DNA from: Girardinichthys multiradiatus
Taxonomy: Eukaryota; Chordata; Actinopteri; Cyprinodontiformes; Goodeidae
Direction of reading: 5' to 3'
DNA length: 64,000 nucleotides
Assembly: GCF_021462225.1 (NCBI RefSeq)
Contig: NC_061811.1
Span: 24,761,663-24,825,662, forward strand
The notes beneath the pieces were generated by a model, which ran no database searches, had not been told where the DNA came from, and saw only the letters and a list, made by a program, of their open reading frames with translations. Position 1 is the first letter of the stretch; each line of letters opens with the position of its first letter. A program made the translations under genes and the position numbers. Below are positions 1 through 11,525 of the stretch, piece by piece.

Positions 1-75
1 GAGTCCATTTTCTACTTAGCCCAGGGAAGTAATTGTCTGGTGGGCATCTATTGGGTTGGCAGTCTCATGATTGTG

Positions 76-130
76 TAGGCCATAATTCAAAAATACTTTA
101 TTCATTCTAAAGGGAAATTAAATAAGCCAC
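76..130 (-). repeat. LINE 3'-tail fragment (Rex1/Babar-like)
   Basis: A short stretch reads like the antisense 3' end of the Rex1/Babar-like LINE seen in fuller form at 24597-25115 and 36480-38697. The shared core is AAAATACTTTATT followed by AAGGGAAATTAA. It lies in a pcnt intron. Only the tail is recognisable. Confidence 0.55.
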
Positions 131-783
131 TACAACCTGCTGCCACCTTGAGTGGCGCAATTCTAGAAATATGATAATATGACCTTTCTGTATTAAAATC
201 TTTCTTTAATGTTCTGAGAAAGGGAATTTTGTTGTTACCTTAGCTGTAAGCCATAATGGTCCAAATTAAAGAGATATACTTTAAATGCATCACTTTGTGT
301 AATGAAGCAATGTTTAAATCCATTCAAAGTTTTATTTTTTGAATTGAATAGCTGAAATAAACCCTTCAATAATATATCAATGAAGTTGTTAATATTGTAA
401 ATATGTGTGGGCGATAGGGACTTAAAATTATCTGATATTTTCTGGTATTTATTGTGAAAACAAAACAAATAACATATGATTTACAATTTATTTTCAGTCT
501 TTCTTAGGTACAGCTGTACTGTTGTGACTGCATGGCGCAGTGCCCCTTGCCTCACAAACAAATACTGCTCTTAAGACCCATTTTCAAATGGGCTTCTTCA
601 GAACACCAGTTGTGTGAAAATTGTAAAAATATATTATAGTCAGTAAATGTGATTTACAATAAAAGTGATTAATCGTTGTCACAACAATGAAAAGTTTTTT
701 TGATTAACAACTTTTAATGAGATTTTTCAATAACACACATATGGGAGTAATTGGTTACAAAGTGGTATCAAAACTTGTATATA
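131..783. other. AT-rich intronic sequence, nothing recognised
   Basis: This stretch lies upstream of the first pcnt exon I can model. It is AT-rich and shows no convincing exon, repeat or RNA gene. Open frames here are short and do not resemble known proteins. Confidence 0.5.
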
Positions 784-983
784 CAGGTCCTTCTCAAAAT
801 ATTAGCATATTGTGATAAAGTTCATTATTTTCCATAATGTCATGATGAAAATTTAACATTCATATATTTTAGATTCATTGCACACTAACTGAAATATTTC
901 AGGTCTTTTATTGTCTTAATACGGATGATTTTGGCATACAGCTCATGAAAACCCAAAATTCCTATCTCACAAAATTAGCATAT
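784..983 (+). repeat. Left terminal inverted repeat of the Tc1 element
   Basis: This arm pairs with 2192-2391 over about 200 bases with only a few mismatches. It begins CAGGTCCTTCTCAAAATA. Confidence 0.93.
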
Positions 984-1111
984 CATTAAAAGGGTCTCTA
1001 AACGAGCTATGAACCTAATCATCTGAATCAACGAGTTAACTCTAAACACCTGCAAAAGATTCCTGAGGCCTTTAAAACTCCCAGCCTGGTTCATCACTCA
1101 AAACCCCAATC

Positions 1112-2113
1112 ATGGGTAAGACTGCCGACCTGACTGCTGTCCAGAAGGCCACTATTGACACCCTCAAGCAAGAGGGTAAGACACAGAAAGACATTTCTGA
1201 ACGAATAGGCTGTTCCCAGAGTGCTGTATCAAGGCACCTCAGTGGGAAGTCTGTGGGAAGGAAAAAGTGTGGCAGAAAACGCTGCACAACGAGAAGAGGT
1301 GACCGGACCCTGAGGAAGATTGTGGAGAAGGGCTGATTCCAGACCTTGGGGGACCTGCGGAAGCAGTGGACTGAGTCTGGAGTAGAAACATCCAGAGCCA
1401 CCGTGCACAGGCGTGTGCAGGAAATGGGCTACAGGTGCCGCATTCACCAGGTCAAGCCACTTTTGAACCAGAAACAGCGGCAGAAGCGCCTGACCTGGGC
1501 TACAGAGAAGCAGCACTGGACTGTTGCTCAGTGGTCCAAAGTACTTTTTTCGGATGAAAGCAAATTCTGCATGTCATTCAGAAATCAAGGTGCCAGAGTC
1601 TGGAGGAAGACTGGGGAGAAGGAAATGCCAAAATGCCAGAAGTCCAGTGTCAAGTACCCACAGTCAGTGATGGTCTGGGGTGTCGTGTCAGCTGCTGGTG
1701 TTGGTCCACTGTGTTTTATCAAGGGCAGGGTCAATGCAGCTAGCTATCAGGAGATTTTGGAGCACTTCATGCTTCCATCTGCTGAAAAGCTTTATGGAGA
1801 TGAAGATTTCATTTTTCAGCAAGACCTGGCACCTGCTCACAGTGCCAAAACCACTGGTAAATGGTTTACTGACCATGGTATCACTGTGCTCAATTGGCCT
1901 GCCAACTCTCCTGACCTGAACCCCATAGAGAATCTGTGGGATATTGTGAAGAGAACGTTGAGAGACTCAAGACCCAACACTCTGGATGAGCTAAAGGCCG
2001 CTATCGAAGCATCCTGGGCCTCCATAAGACCTCAGTGCCACAGGCTGATTGCCTCCATGCCACGCCGCATTGAAGCAGTCATTTCTGCAAAAGGATTCCC
2101 GACCAAGTATTGA
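1112..2113 (+). pseudogene. Tc1 transposase, one in-frame stop
   Basis: The frame opens at ATG 1112 with a paired-like helix-turn-helix region (MGKTADLTAVQKATID, then GCSQSAVSRHLSGKS) and runs in one frame to TAT at 2110 and TGA at 2111-2113. The only break is a TGA at 1334-1336. There is no frameshift. The DDE triad is visible: the first Asp in FSDESKF, the second Asp in FQQDLAPAHS and the Glu in NPIENLW. Length and domain order fit a full Tc1 transposase of about 333 codons. The stop is compatible with a CpG-decay change from an arginine codon, which is an inference. As read the protein would be cut after about 74 residues, so the copy should be inactive. Confidence 0.93.
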
Positions 2114-2191
2114 GTGCATAACTGTACATGATTATTTGAAGGTTGACGTTTTTTGTATTAAAAACACCTTTTCTTTTATTGGTCGGATGAA

Positions 2192-2391
2192 ATATGCTAA
2201 TTTTGTGAGATAGGAATTTTGGGTTTTCATGAGCTGTATGCCAAAATCATCCGTATTAAGACAATAAAAGACCTGAAATATTTCAGTTAGTGTGCAATGA
2301 ATCTAAAATATATGAATGTTAAATTTTCATCATTACATTATGGAAAATAATGAACTTTATCACAATATGCTAATATTTTGAGAAGGACCTG
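2192..2391 (-). repeat. Right terminal inverted repeat of the Tc1 element
   Basis: Reverse complement of 784-983 with very few differences. It ends GAAGGACCTG just before the TA target duplicate. Confidence 0.93.
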
Positions 2392-2773
2392 TAGAGCGTG
2401 AGCAGTTAGCTATATTATATTATGCTGAAAGAAAAACAAAACAATGAAATTTTTTATGAAAATGAGGCGATTAATGCTCCTTCCCATCTGTAATGTTTTT
2501 GTCCATTGATCCTTTCTGGTTTTTCTTCAGGATCATTGTTTTAAAGACTAACCTCTATAGAAATGTCTGCCAAAATCCTGTTGTTTTTTTGTTTTTTTTG
2601 TATTATAAAAAACAAAAAAAGTTGAAACCAGTTAACATTCTGGAAATGTGAAAATAGAAAAACATTTTTTATTTTCAGTTTTGAGATGAAAAATGTCAGA
2701 TATCCTTGGTCTACCTGCAGTGTGGCACATCAGCTTTAATTTAAACTATCATTTGACTTTTTCCCTTTTTCAG

Positions 2774-5700
2774 ATGTGAGTTCAGAACTAGGAGCTAGAC
2801 TGAAAGTGGAGCTGGAACAGACAGAAAGGCTGGATGCTCAGTTTGTTCAGTATCTCCGCTGCAGAGGAATAAACCCCACCGCCAACACAGACAGTGCTGC
2901 AGGAAGTATGAGCTACAGCGATGACTTGTTGTCGCCTGAGCTTCAGGTAGGCTCTGCTTACAATAGAGTTTTCAACTGATGCTCGACCCTAAAATGAGTT
3001 TTACAGAGTTCTGATGTCTTTCTGCAGGGTCTGTTGAGAAAAGTTTACCAGGAAAGCTGCAGAATTCTCACTCTGAGCCAGCGCCGCAGCACACCTTCAT
3101 CTCAACCCAACACTTCAGAGCTAAAAACCTTCTCATCTAGTCGGACCCAGCATCACTTTGAAGAAGGCTCAACCCTGCTGGACCACAGGGATAATTCGGC
3201 TTCCTCTAATCCTCCCATGAGCTGGCAGCAGGAGAAGAGAGCCTTGCAGGAGACTGTGGTCGCTCTTAGAGAGCTGCTTTGTCGAATGGCACAAAGACAA
3301 ACACAAGTGAGTTTCCAAGATATGGTGTACTCCTGAGTTGGGTCAACCGGGCCATTTGTTTGGAATCTAGAGTAGAAATGTTTATTTTTGTAGATGTTAT
3401 TGATGTTGATTCTTTCATCATTTGGGTTGAAGAACATTTTTGTCCTCCTCTTAAGACTGATTACAGTGATGATGGCTGGCACAGAAGTCAGCTACAGTCT
3501 GATGGACACATTGAAGCCCAACTGAAGGTTGAGCTGGAGGAAAACCAGAGACAGCTAAAATGTGCCCATGATGCTTTACAAGAGCATAAGAACAAAATGC
3601 TTTCACACAGGTATATTCGACACATTTTCTTTCTGTTGAAGGTTTGTGCCAGTGTTTAAAATGCATTTTGAAAGTTGTGCTTAAATGTTATTACTCTTAT
3701 TTATTGTTTTCAGGCTGGCCGTAGAAGAGGCTGAAGAAGCTTTGAGAACTGAACAGAAAAGATTCCAGGAGCTTCAGCAAGAGCTGGAGCAAGAGAGAGC
3801 TCTGGTTCTCCGTAAAGACCGAGAGGAGGAGGAAAGGAGAGAGGTCAGAGAGGAACATAAGATAAGATTGACTTAGTTTCTCCATGGTGGGATCTATAAA
3901 CTTGTTACAGCAGCTCTTAGTAACACTTAGCAGATAGTTATAAAAAAATGTGCAGTCAAAGAAGAACAAGTAGTAATAATAAAATAAAATTACTTATGTA
4001 CAGTAAAAAGTGGAGGTCATTTGTGCTAAAGTAACAATGATTGCAGGTATTTACAAATGCAGAGGTTGTTGCACTAGTTATTATACGGTAGAATTGAACA
4101 GTCTGACAGCAGTGGGGATGAGGGAGCTGCGGTAGCCCTCCTTCCTGCACTGAGGGTCTCTCAGTCAGCGACTGAAGAAGCTGCTCAGCTCCTCTACAGT
4201 CTGGTGCAGTGGGTGAGAGTCCATGATGGATGTAAGCTTGGCTAACATCCTCCTCTCACCCACCACCTCCACAGAGTCACGTGGGCAGCCCAGGACAGAT
4301 CTGGCCCTCCTAACAGGCTTGTTCCGTTCTGTCTTTTAGTCCTACTCTGTGCTGCCTGGGGCCCAACCCGGGGCCCATCATGTTCATGTTACAAAATCTG
4401 TAATGGTGTCAGCAAAACCATAAAAACCAGCGTGCCATGTAAAAAATAATTATATCTAGCCACTTTGTTTGTCAACACTTGATTGCTCGTACACTGAGAC
4501 TGACCAGTATATGTTCAGACTTATGAACCATTCTGCACCCAATTCTACATCAGTTTCTGTAAATGAGGCCCAATGTATCTACTGATTACATGTTTAAAAA
4601 AGTATCCTAAAAATGACGTTAACTTTTGATATACACTCCTCCTGTTTCATTCCCAGGCTGTTCAGGTTTCCTCTGAGAAGTTTAAGTGTGAGGTTATGTC
4701 TCTGAAGGGTCAAGTTGAGCAGGAAAGGGTGGCCTGCAGCAACCTCAGGAGGGAGCTCCAAATCGAACAGTCCCGTAGTGTGCTGTTAGAGAAGCGTTTG
4801 GAGGATGCACAGAAAGAGCTAGAAGGTGAACGCAAACGATTTACCCTTCAACAAGAACTCCTCCTACAAGAACAGTCTCGAGTTCAGCGTCTCCTGATTG
4901 AAGCAGAATCTCACCTGACTGAAAGTCGCTCTAAGCTTGCAGATTCTCACAGGAAGCTTGATGAGGAGAGACAGCATTGTTCTAGACAGATGGATGAGCT
5001 GAGCCGCAGACATGAGGCAGATTCAGCAAAGGATCAGAAGTTCATCTCAGATTTGTGCTCCCAGTTAGAGCAGGAGCGAAGGCAGGGGGAGGACCTGGCG
5101 GCTGTGATGGACAAACTCAGGGCTGAGCTGTTGCAAAGCAGGAGAAAATGGGAAGAAGAAGACAGAATAAGACTGGAAGAGCTTCAGAAGGAAAAAGAAG
5201 CTGCCACCAGGCATAAATTTGCTGCCGAGGCCTTGAAAGAGCAAAAACAGGAGCTCAGCAGTACTCTAGAGATGGAACGACACCGGACCAGACAGCAAGA
5301 CGTGAAACTAACACAGCTGAAGGAAATGCTTCAACTATTAAAGGAGAAGGAAAGGGAGAGAGATGACCAGTTGGAGAAGCAGAGGAGAAAAGAAAGACAA
5401 GAGCTCGTGGAAAGCGAAATGCAACAGGAGAGAACCAATAGCAACTTAGTGAGTGATCAGCATTGATCCTTTTTGTATGTGTACTACCTTTTGCTAAAGT
5501 AATCCTTTTATAAGTATATTTAAGGAGATGTTTACAAGCACATCACATCTTAAATGTTTCTTACTGAAGTTGGAGTTGGAGTTACTGAGGCAGAAGGACC
5601 AGCAGCGCATGCAGGAGCGGCAGCAGTCTCTTACAGACCTGGAAAGGGAAGAGAGGGAGATGGCTGCTCAGAGGCTGTCAGGAAAGACACCAGGACTGCT

Positions 5701-8282
5701 ACACCATAAAGCAATGTCCCCACAGCGTCCCCACAGCAGCTCCCAGATGGATGGGGCCCAAGCAGGTGCCTCACAGCAGCACCTGCAGGTATTAAAATGC
5801 TCATTACCTGTGATCAGTTGAAATTAGATTAGGGATAATTGTGGCCCACCAGCATTTAAGTGTGAAACTCAGTTTCCTTCTTGTTCAGCAGATTTAATAA
5901 AAAAGCATATTTTGTCACTATAGATGGCATCCACATCATCATCCGATCTGTTTGAATCATTGGTGAAGGAGAACTCTGAGTTGACCCAACGTGTGACAAC
6001 CCTGAGTCTGGAGAGGGCCACTTACAAAGGTAGACTCGCCAACCTGGAGAAACAGCTGCGCCGCACAGAGTGCGAGCTTGCCAAGGTCACCACAGAAACA
6101 GAAAATCAACCCATCAGTGATTCGGTCAACAGTAGGGTCAGTATACATACAGAAACACTACAGTGTTATTTAGTCTTTCTTATATGAGGATTGTTTTTTT
6201 AATCCAAATTCTGGCTGTAAAAGACGATTTAATGACTTCATGTTGACATTAGCTTCTGTTATTGGTTTAAAGCTGCAGCGTTATTATGAGCGCTACCTGC
6301 GGGCTGAGAGCTTCAGGAAAGCTCTGGTTTACCAGAAGCGATACCTGCTCCTGCTGCTGGGAGGCTTCCAGGACTGTGAGGAGGCCACTCTGTGTCTCAT
6401 TGCTCGTATGGGAGTGCGGCCCTCGCCTCCCCTCATATCCCAGCGAAGACCCCTCTGGAGATTCAGGGCTGTGGTCCGAGTTGTGATAGCTGTGTCAAGG
6501 TGAGGCATAAATGAATCTCATCATTCTGAGCCTTGTGCATGAATTAAATGAACTTTAAATTGTGTTTTGTTTGTAGAATGAGGTTTCTGACCAGAAAATG
6601 GCAAAGAGCGATCAGAAGGGTTCCGTTATCTGGAACCACCAATGGGCATGCTCCAGGTTAGAAGACACAAATTAAAGAAATTACATTTTGACACATTAAA
6701 AGCTCAGATTTATGTTAGAGTGACAGAAAGTTGGGGAAATATTGTGAAGTGAATTGAAAATAATTAAGACCCCATTGTGTGATTCAGTTTGTCATTGCCA
6801 TGTCTTCTGCAGGACCTAAAGCAGACGTTTTAAGGCAGCAGCAGCCAAAGATAAATTCTGACTCTGCACAGAACAGAGATGGCAGTGGTGCCCGAAGAGA
6901 CGCTGTGTCATCTCTGGCTCCACCTGGCAAAACATTCAGACTGCAAAGAAGGTTTGGGCTACTGAAATGCACACTTTTGCATATTGTCATAAATTTGTAA
7001 ATCGGTTCTTCATTGAGCTCTAATTTCTCCTCAGGCCACACTCCACTGCCTCTGTAGCCTCTGGTCACTCTGCTGGAACATCCCAGGATCCAGAACGCTC
7101 CCTGACAGAATATATCCATCATCTGGAGAAGGTACAGCAGCGGTTGGTGGGATCTAGACTAGAAGGTGAGTTCTGTACACTGCAGGGTGTTTAAACAAGC
7201 TTCAATTACAATGGGCCTGTCTCTCTGTCACTGTCCAGTCCTATTGAACTGAGCTCCATTGCAGACTGAGCAGTGCAGGGCCAAAATAAAAAGAATGATG
7301 ATGTATACATTTTTGGCAACCCTCTCTGCAACATCGAACACTTGCTGTATTCAGAGTACATACAGTGAAGAGCAGAAGTTTTTATACACAGTGTAAAAAG
7401 ACAAAGATTTTTCCTCACTGTCTGATGTTAAATCAGACGAAACTTTTCCTGTCTTAGGTCAGTTATGATTACCAAAACAATTTAATGATATAATGATTTG
7501 TAGACCCTACATTCAGTCAGACTCTTCAAGAAGGTGTAAAGGTTAATAAGTTCAACAAATATCAAGAATGTCATTAAAAACTCTAGGAAAAAACCAGAAA
7601 CTAGTGCATGGACCATCTTAGACCTTAAGAGAGCTCCTAACGTGAGGAGATGTTAAGAGTAGCGAGGAGGACTTTTAGTGAGCCTAAGGGTGTCTTAAGC
7701 AGAAAAGATGGTGGAAAGACAGAAAGAACGAAGGATATTCTCTGTACGATGAACAACAATGGATTAATAAAACGCTACCGGCTCCATCACGCAGGGATCC
7801 ACCCCTCAATAGTTGAGCAAATGAGAACCTAAACTGCTAAAATAGTCATACAATTATTAATATAGAGATTAAGATTAACTTTATCATTATTAAATAGTTT
7901 CAGCAGCAAGATTAAACAGATTAAAGGTGCACCTCTAGTAAGGTAATATTAGGAAGGATAAATAAATAATAGAAACAATAATGACTATGAATACAAAGTA
8001 AACAGAATTACAAATGTTGTCACATAATTATTTAAATATTTACAGACTGTGAAATACTTTCAAAAAATAAAAATTTGGCAAAAATTGGAAAAACCCGAAA
8101 AGAAGAAAAAGATAGATATAATCAGTCTTAAGCAACGACTCCTTGCAGGAATGTTTAGGCTGAAATAGGAGCTCTCTGAAAATCTTTGTGAACTCGGGTC
8201 CAAGGATAAATGTGGCTTTCCTAACAGGATTTTTGTGCTTCTGTTTTTAGGTTTATCTGCCTTCCAGTGTGACCCAAAGTAA
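2774..8282 (+). CDS. pcnt: Pericentrin, C-terminal part with PACT domain (partial gene)
   Basis: Pericentrin is a large coiled-coil scaffold of the centrosome that anchors gamma-tubulin complexes. Exons that join in phase: 2774-2946, 3028-3306, 3456-3610, 3714-3843, 4657-5448, 5570-5788, 5924-6136, 6273-6499, 6577-6656, 6813-6951, 7035-7165 and 8251-8282 (stop 8280-8282), about 855 codons; upstream exons lie outside the window. Exon 4657-5448 is one long Glu/Gln/Lys/Arg-rich coiled coil. The PACT centrosome-targeting domain is clear at 6273-6499 (YLRAESFRKAL, then YLLLLLGGFQDCEEATL and RVVIAVSRMRFL). Exon 7035-7165 has SLTEYIHHLEKVQQRL, which favours pericentrin over AKAP9, the only other PACT protein. 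The donor at 3843 (gtcaga) is weak. The last exon adds only ten residues and is less certain. Confidence 0.88.
3960..4335 (-). repeat. LINE 3'-end fragment in pcnt intron
   Basis: The interval reads in antisense like the non-coding or terminal coding end of a fish CR1/L2-group LINE. It contains the typical string around GTCTGACAGCAGTGGGGATG followed by GC-rich text on stops and reading frames that do not persist. It lies in the long intron between pcnt exons 3714-3843 and 4657-5448. The family assignment is tentative. Confidence 0.5.
7620..8205. mobile_element. Degenerate PIF/Harbinger-type element (MITE-like copy 1)
   Basis: This stretch aligns along its length with 50760-51957 in an sp3 intron. 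Shared blocks include AGAGAGCTCCTAACGTGAGG, TAATATTAGGAAGGATAAAT, TATTTACAGACTGT and GAGCTCTCTGA. A short frame (7650-7832) contains LIKRYRLHHAGI, which resembles the N-terminal motif of Harbinger transposases (L-x-R-Y-R-L-x-x-x-x-I). Both ends are eroded compared with copy 2. It ends about 45 bases before the last pcnt exon. Confidence 0.6.
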
Positions 8283-8690
8283 TCCAACCACTGAAGACTG
8301 AATGTTGCCTTTGTGTTTTAGCTCCAAACTGACCATACCTTAATGCCTTGAAGGATTTTTATAATATTTCTTTTTTTGTAATTTTACATGATTTCTTTTA
8401 AACACGTAAATTATTTTTGTATTTTTTAATGTAAACTTCTTTTTGTATGTCTGCTGTTTTTTTTAGGGTTATTCTAAAGATGCAGCTGGAACAAACATTT
8501 CTCAAGATTTTAAATAGTGCTTTATTTTGTGTTCTGTAGCTGAGAACGATTGTGCATCTTGCTAAATCTGCACTGGTTTCATACTGGAACTGAGCGATGC
8601 ACACTATGCCGAGGGAGCAGATTGTTGTATAAAGATAAACTGTATATGCCGGTGTTTGTTTTTACTTTAACATTAAAGAAGACACTATGC
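8283..8690 (+). other. pcnt: pcnt 3' untranslated region
   Basis: AT-rich sequence after the pcnt stop codon. A variant poly(A) signal ATTAAA occurs at 8672-8677, a reasonable transcript end. Confidence 0.55.
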
Positions 8691-9964
8691 TCTCTTAACT
8701 CAATCCAGAGGTCTAAATAATTGTGTTCTTGCTTATTCCAAACCCAAGTGTTTCTACCCCATTATTCAACCATGAACTTTGTGTTCTGTTCATAGAAAAA
8801 AAAAATAGTTTTTTCAGTATTATTATACATGTTCAGATTCTACCATAAATCACAGAGACCTTTAAAGCACAATGTATCATTGATGGATCACACTAGCATA
8901 CTTTGAACTGGTGAATACTCCCTGCATTTTGGCATGCAGTAGTGGTAGTAATTCCTTATGTTATCTGGATAACAGGACAGACCCAAAATATATGCACATG
9001 GTCACCTATTTTCTTACAATTTCTTTAACATCAGCCGAGGGGTCCTTCACAAAGTGGGAAATGACAAGGGGTGTACAAATGCCTAACCTTTAGTTTCCAG
9101 ACAATATCTTTCCATAATTGACTAAATACTTCATCTTCCATCAAGACATTACATTTTTTCCCACATTTCTTTTATATACATGATATTGTGGGTGATGTCA
9201 AATAAGACCTACTTATACAAATTTGAAATGTCTTTTTGTTGGAATTTTTCTTTCTATAGTTGAAATAATATATTATTGGACTATTAATTATTTTTCTTTA
9301 TAGTTCATAATATGCCTACATTGGATATACCTACGCATTTTTTTTACATCCATCCAGACTAAATATGTGTAATCCATTTATACCCATTTTTCTATTTAAT
9401 AACAAAGCTGATAACACCCTTTGTTTCACACTGCTTTATTTGATTCCAAATTAGTTCATCTCCCCTCCTACAGGTAACTGTGGCAGCTAATGGAGCTGAG
9501 ACTCATGTCTTTGAAAGTCCAAAATTATGACTGACAATAGAAATATTTTGAGACTTTTTCAACATTTTGAACTATTGTAACTATCACTTTGAACCTCATA
9601 ATTACGACATACCATGTTTCCTTTTTTATTCTTTCAAGGGAACTCAAATGGACTTTCACAGTTTTTACATGGCATTTACAGAGTCAACAAAGCAACATGA
9701 ATTTGAAATGCAAAAATATGTAAACGCATGAAGAAAAAAACAAGGTGGCAATTAAGAGCATCAATAAAACAAGCCACAAGCCTGGCGTGTCCCAAATTAC
9801 AAACAAAAAACATTTGCATAGGAATCAGCACATAGCCTTTTGGGGAAAAATAAGTATTGTTTCGAGTTTGTTTTCACAAAGAATGGAGAGGTCTGCATAT
9901 TGGTCATCATAGGTACATCTGAGCTAGAGGCAGAATCATTAAAAAAGGAAACCACATAAAATGA
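8691..9964. other. AT-rich intergenic sequence, nothing recognised
   Basis: I see no gene, RNA gene or clear repeat. The open frames in it are short and unlike known proteins. Confidence 0.5.
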
Positions 9965-10450
9965 CGTTTTAATAATTAATTTTCATTTGCATGAAATAAG
10001 TATTTGAGGAAGAAGGATGAGTACAATCTTATGAACACTATCCCAACTGTGAACGACTGGGGTGAAAACATCAGGCTTTGGGGATGCTTTTCTGCAAAGG
10101 GGACAGGATGGATGGGGCCATGTATCACGAGATTTTGGGGAGCAACCTTCCCACAGTAGGAGCATTGAAGATGGGTGGTGGCTGGGTCTTCCAGCATGAT
10201 AACCCTAAACACGTAAGAAGCATTTCAAGGTCGTGGAGTGCCCTAGCCAGTCTCCAAACCTGAACCCAATACAAAGTCTTTGGAGGGAGCTGAAACTCTG
10301 CGTTGCCCAGCGACAGCCCCGATACCTAAAAGATCAGGAGATCTGTATGGAGGAGTGGTCCAAGAACTACAAGAAACATTTGACCTTCCTTTTTCCATAG
10401 TAAAATACTTATTTCATGCAATAAAATGCAAATAATTATTTAAATATGCC
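9965..10450 (+). mobile_element. Tc1/mariner relic
   Basis: Frame-broken remains of a Tc1-type transposase occur at about 10030-10390. The text translates piecewise to the block before the second Asp ([13 protein letters not shown]), the QHDNPKH block, and a region corresponding to [11 protein letters not shown] in a different frame. Flanking sequences form a short inverted repeat: GCATGAAATAAGTATTT at about 9990 and its complement at about 10405-10421. Several indels and stops are present, so this is an old dead copy. Confidence 0.75.
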
Positions 10451-10993
10451 ATTTGATTCTCGGGATTTTTCTCACAGCTTAAGTGTACCTACGATGAAAA
10501 TTACCTCACCAATGATTGTGTGAGTGGGAAAATTTGCAAACTCGTCAATGTGTCAAATACCTACTTTCCCAACTGTATAAGTATTACAAAGTCACGTCAG
10601 TTTGACCCTTTGGGCGTTCCGTAGGCCATTCACACCTGGATACATCACTTACTATTGGGTTGAAATTGAGTGTTATAATTATGTATTTTCCAGAACATGT
10701 GTCACAGTGGGTTTCTAAAGGTTCGGTTGCATTTTATAGACTATATTTTATTTATTTATTGCTCTTTAGAGAAAGTAGCTGTGATTGTTAAATGCAATCA
10801 TGCAATAAATAACTATATTAACATGACTGCGTGGTAAAGACAGACTAAACATAGGACAGAGATGATGTTTGTTAGGGTCCCAATATGCAAAAAATAAAAA
10901 AAAGCTTGTCTTGTCTTTGCTGTCTGCATGGAAGCAACTCTGTCTTTAATGTCAGTTCAAACAACTGTGTGATGCCTGAAGAACACAGGCTTG
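10451..10993. other. Intergenic sequence, nothing firm
   Basis: AT-rich. The first 150 bases may belong to the terminal repeat of the neighbouring Tc1 relic. No gene is seen. Confidence 0.4.
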
Positions 10994-11413
10994 TGTTGTG
11001 GAATTTTCTTATCAAAGTGTGAGAGAAGTTGACTCATAACAAGAGAAAATCCAGACTTTGTCTTTATAAGTTTTATTCAAAGGCATTCAGCGTTTGAATG
11101 ACTGTCACTGAGCAAGTCAGTGAAACAGAGCCCCGATCAACATTTACACACAGTATTTATACCAAACATGACAGTGCTATCTCAACTTCAAAGAGTCTGT
11201 GTTTTATGACCCCAGACCCTTCTCGGGTTCAGAGGTGACAAAGTTATCTGGGAACCCATCTGTCCTTCCCAACACATCATCCTAACTGTGGGTTTTAACC
11301 ATTAAACTTCTGATAATGGCTTTTACAGCTTCCTCCCCTAACATGTTCTGAGGAGTGAGGTAACCTAAAGGTAATACACTTTGGAACACTTAATAACAAG
11401 AATTTCCATCACA
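10994..11413 (-). repeat. 3' LTR of the retroelement
   Basis: Direct repeat of 17805-18228. On the minus strand it has a TATA-like box (complement of 11154-11161, TATAAATA) and, about 80 bases on, AATAAA (complement of 11072-11077), in the order expected for U3-R-U5. The edge at 11413 abuts a purine-rich tract on the minus strand. Confidence 0.87.
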
Positions 11414-11425
11414 CTCCTTTCTTCT
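11414..11425 (-). other. Polypurine tract candidate
   Basis: On the minus strand this reads AGAAGAAAGGAG directly before the 3' LTR, as expected for the plus-strand primer of reverse transcription. Confidence 0.7.
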
Positions 11426-11525
11426 GATTACAAGATAATCACAACTAAAGGAAAATTCTTCAAAACCATCACCCCTCTCAGCTAACAGATAATCCAAAGC
11501 CATTCTAGTTTGCAAACTCATCGTT

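Larger units (their letters stand above)
784..2391 (+). mobile_element. Tc1-like DNA transposon, nearly complete (1,608 bp)
   Basis: The element starts CAGGTCC and ends GGACCTG and is flanked on both sides by TA (782-783 and 2392-2393), the target duplication of the Tc1/mariner superfamily. Terminal inverted repeats of about 200 bp (784-983 and 2192-2391) are almost identical. Each arm carries a similar TTAGCATAT motif near its outer and inner ends, as in fish elements of the IR/DR type. Between them lies one transposase reading frame, broken by a single stop codon. The element sits in a pcnt intron in the same orientation as the gene. Confidence 0.95.

Noticed and set aside
235..468. Minus-strand 77-codon frame near the left edge
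   Set aside because: AT-rich, no homology and no splice context.
2774..8282. Assigning the PACT gene to akap9
   Set aside because: SLTEYIHHLE in the penultimate exon matches pericentrin better. AKAP9 remains the only alternative.
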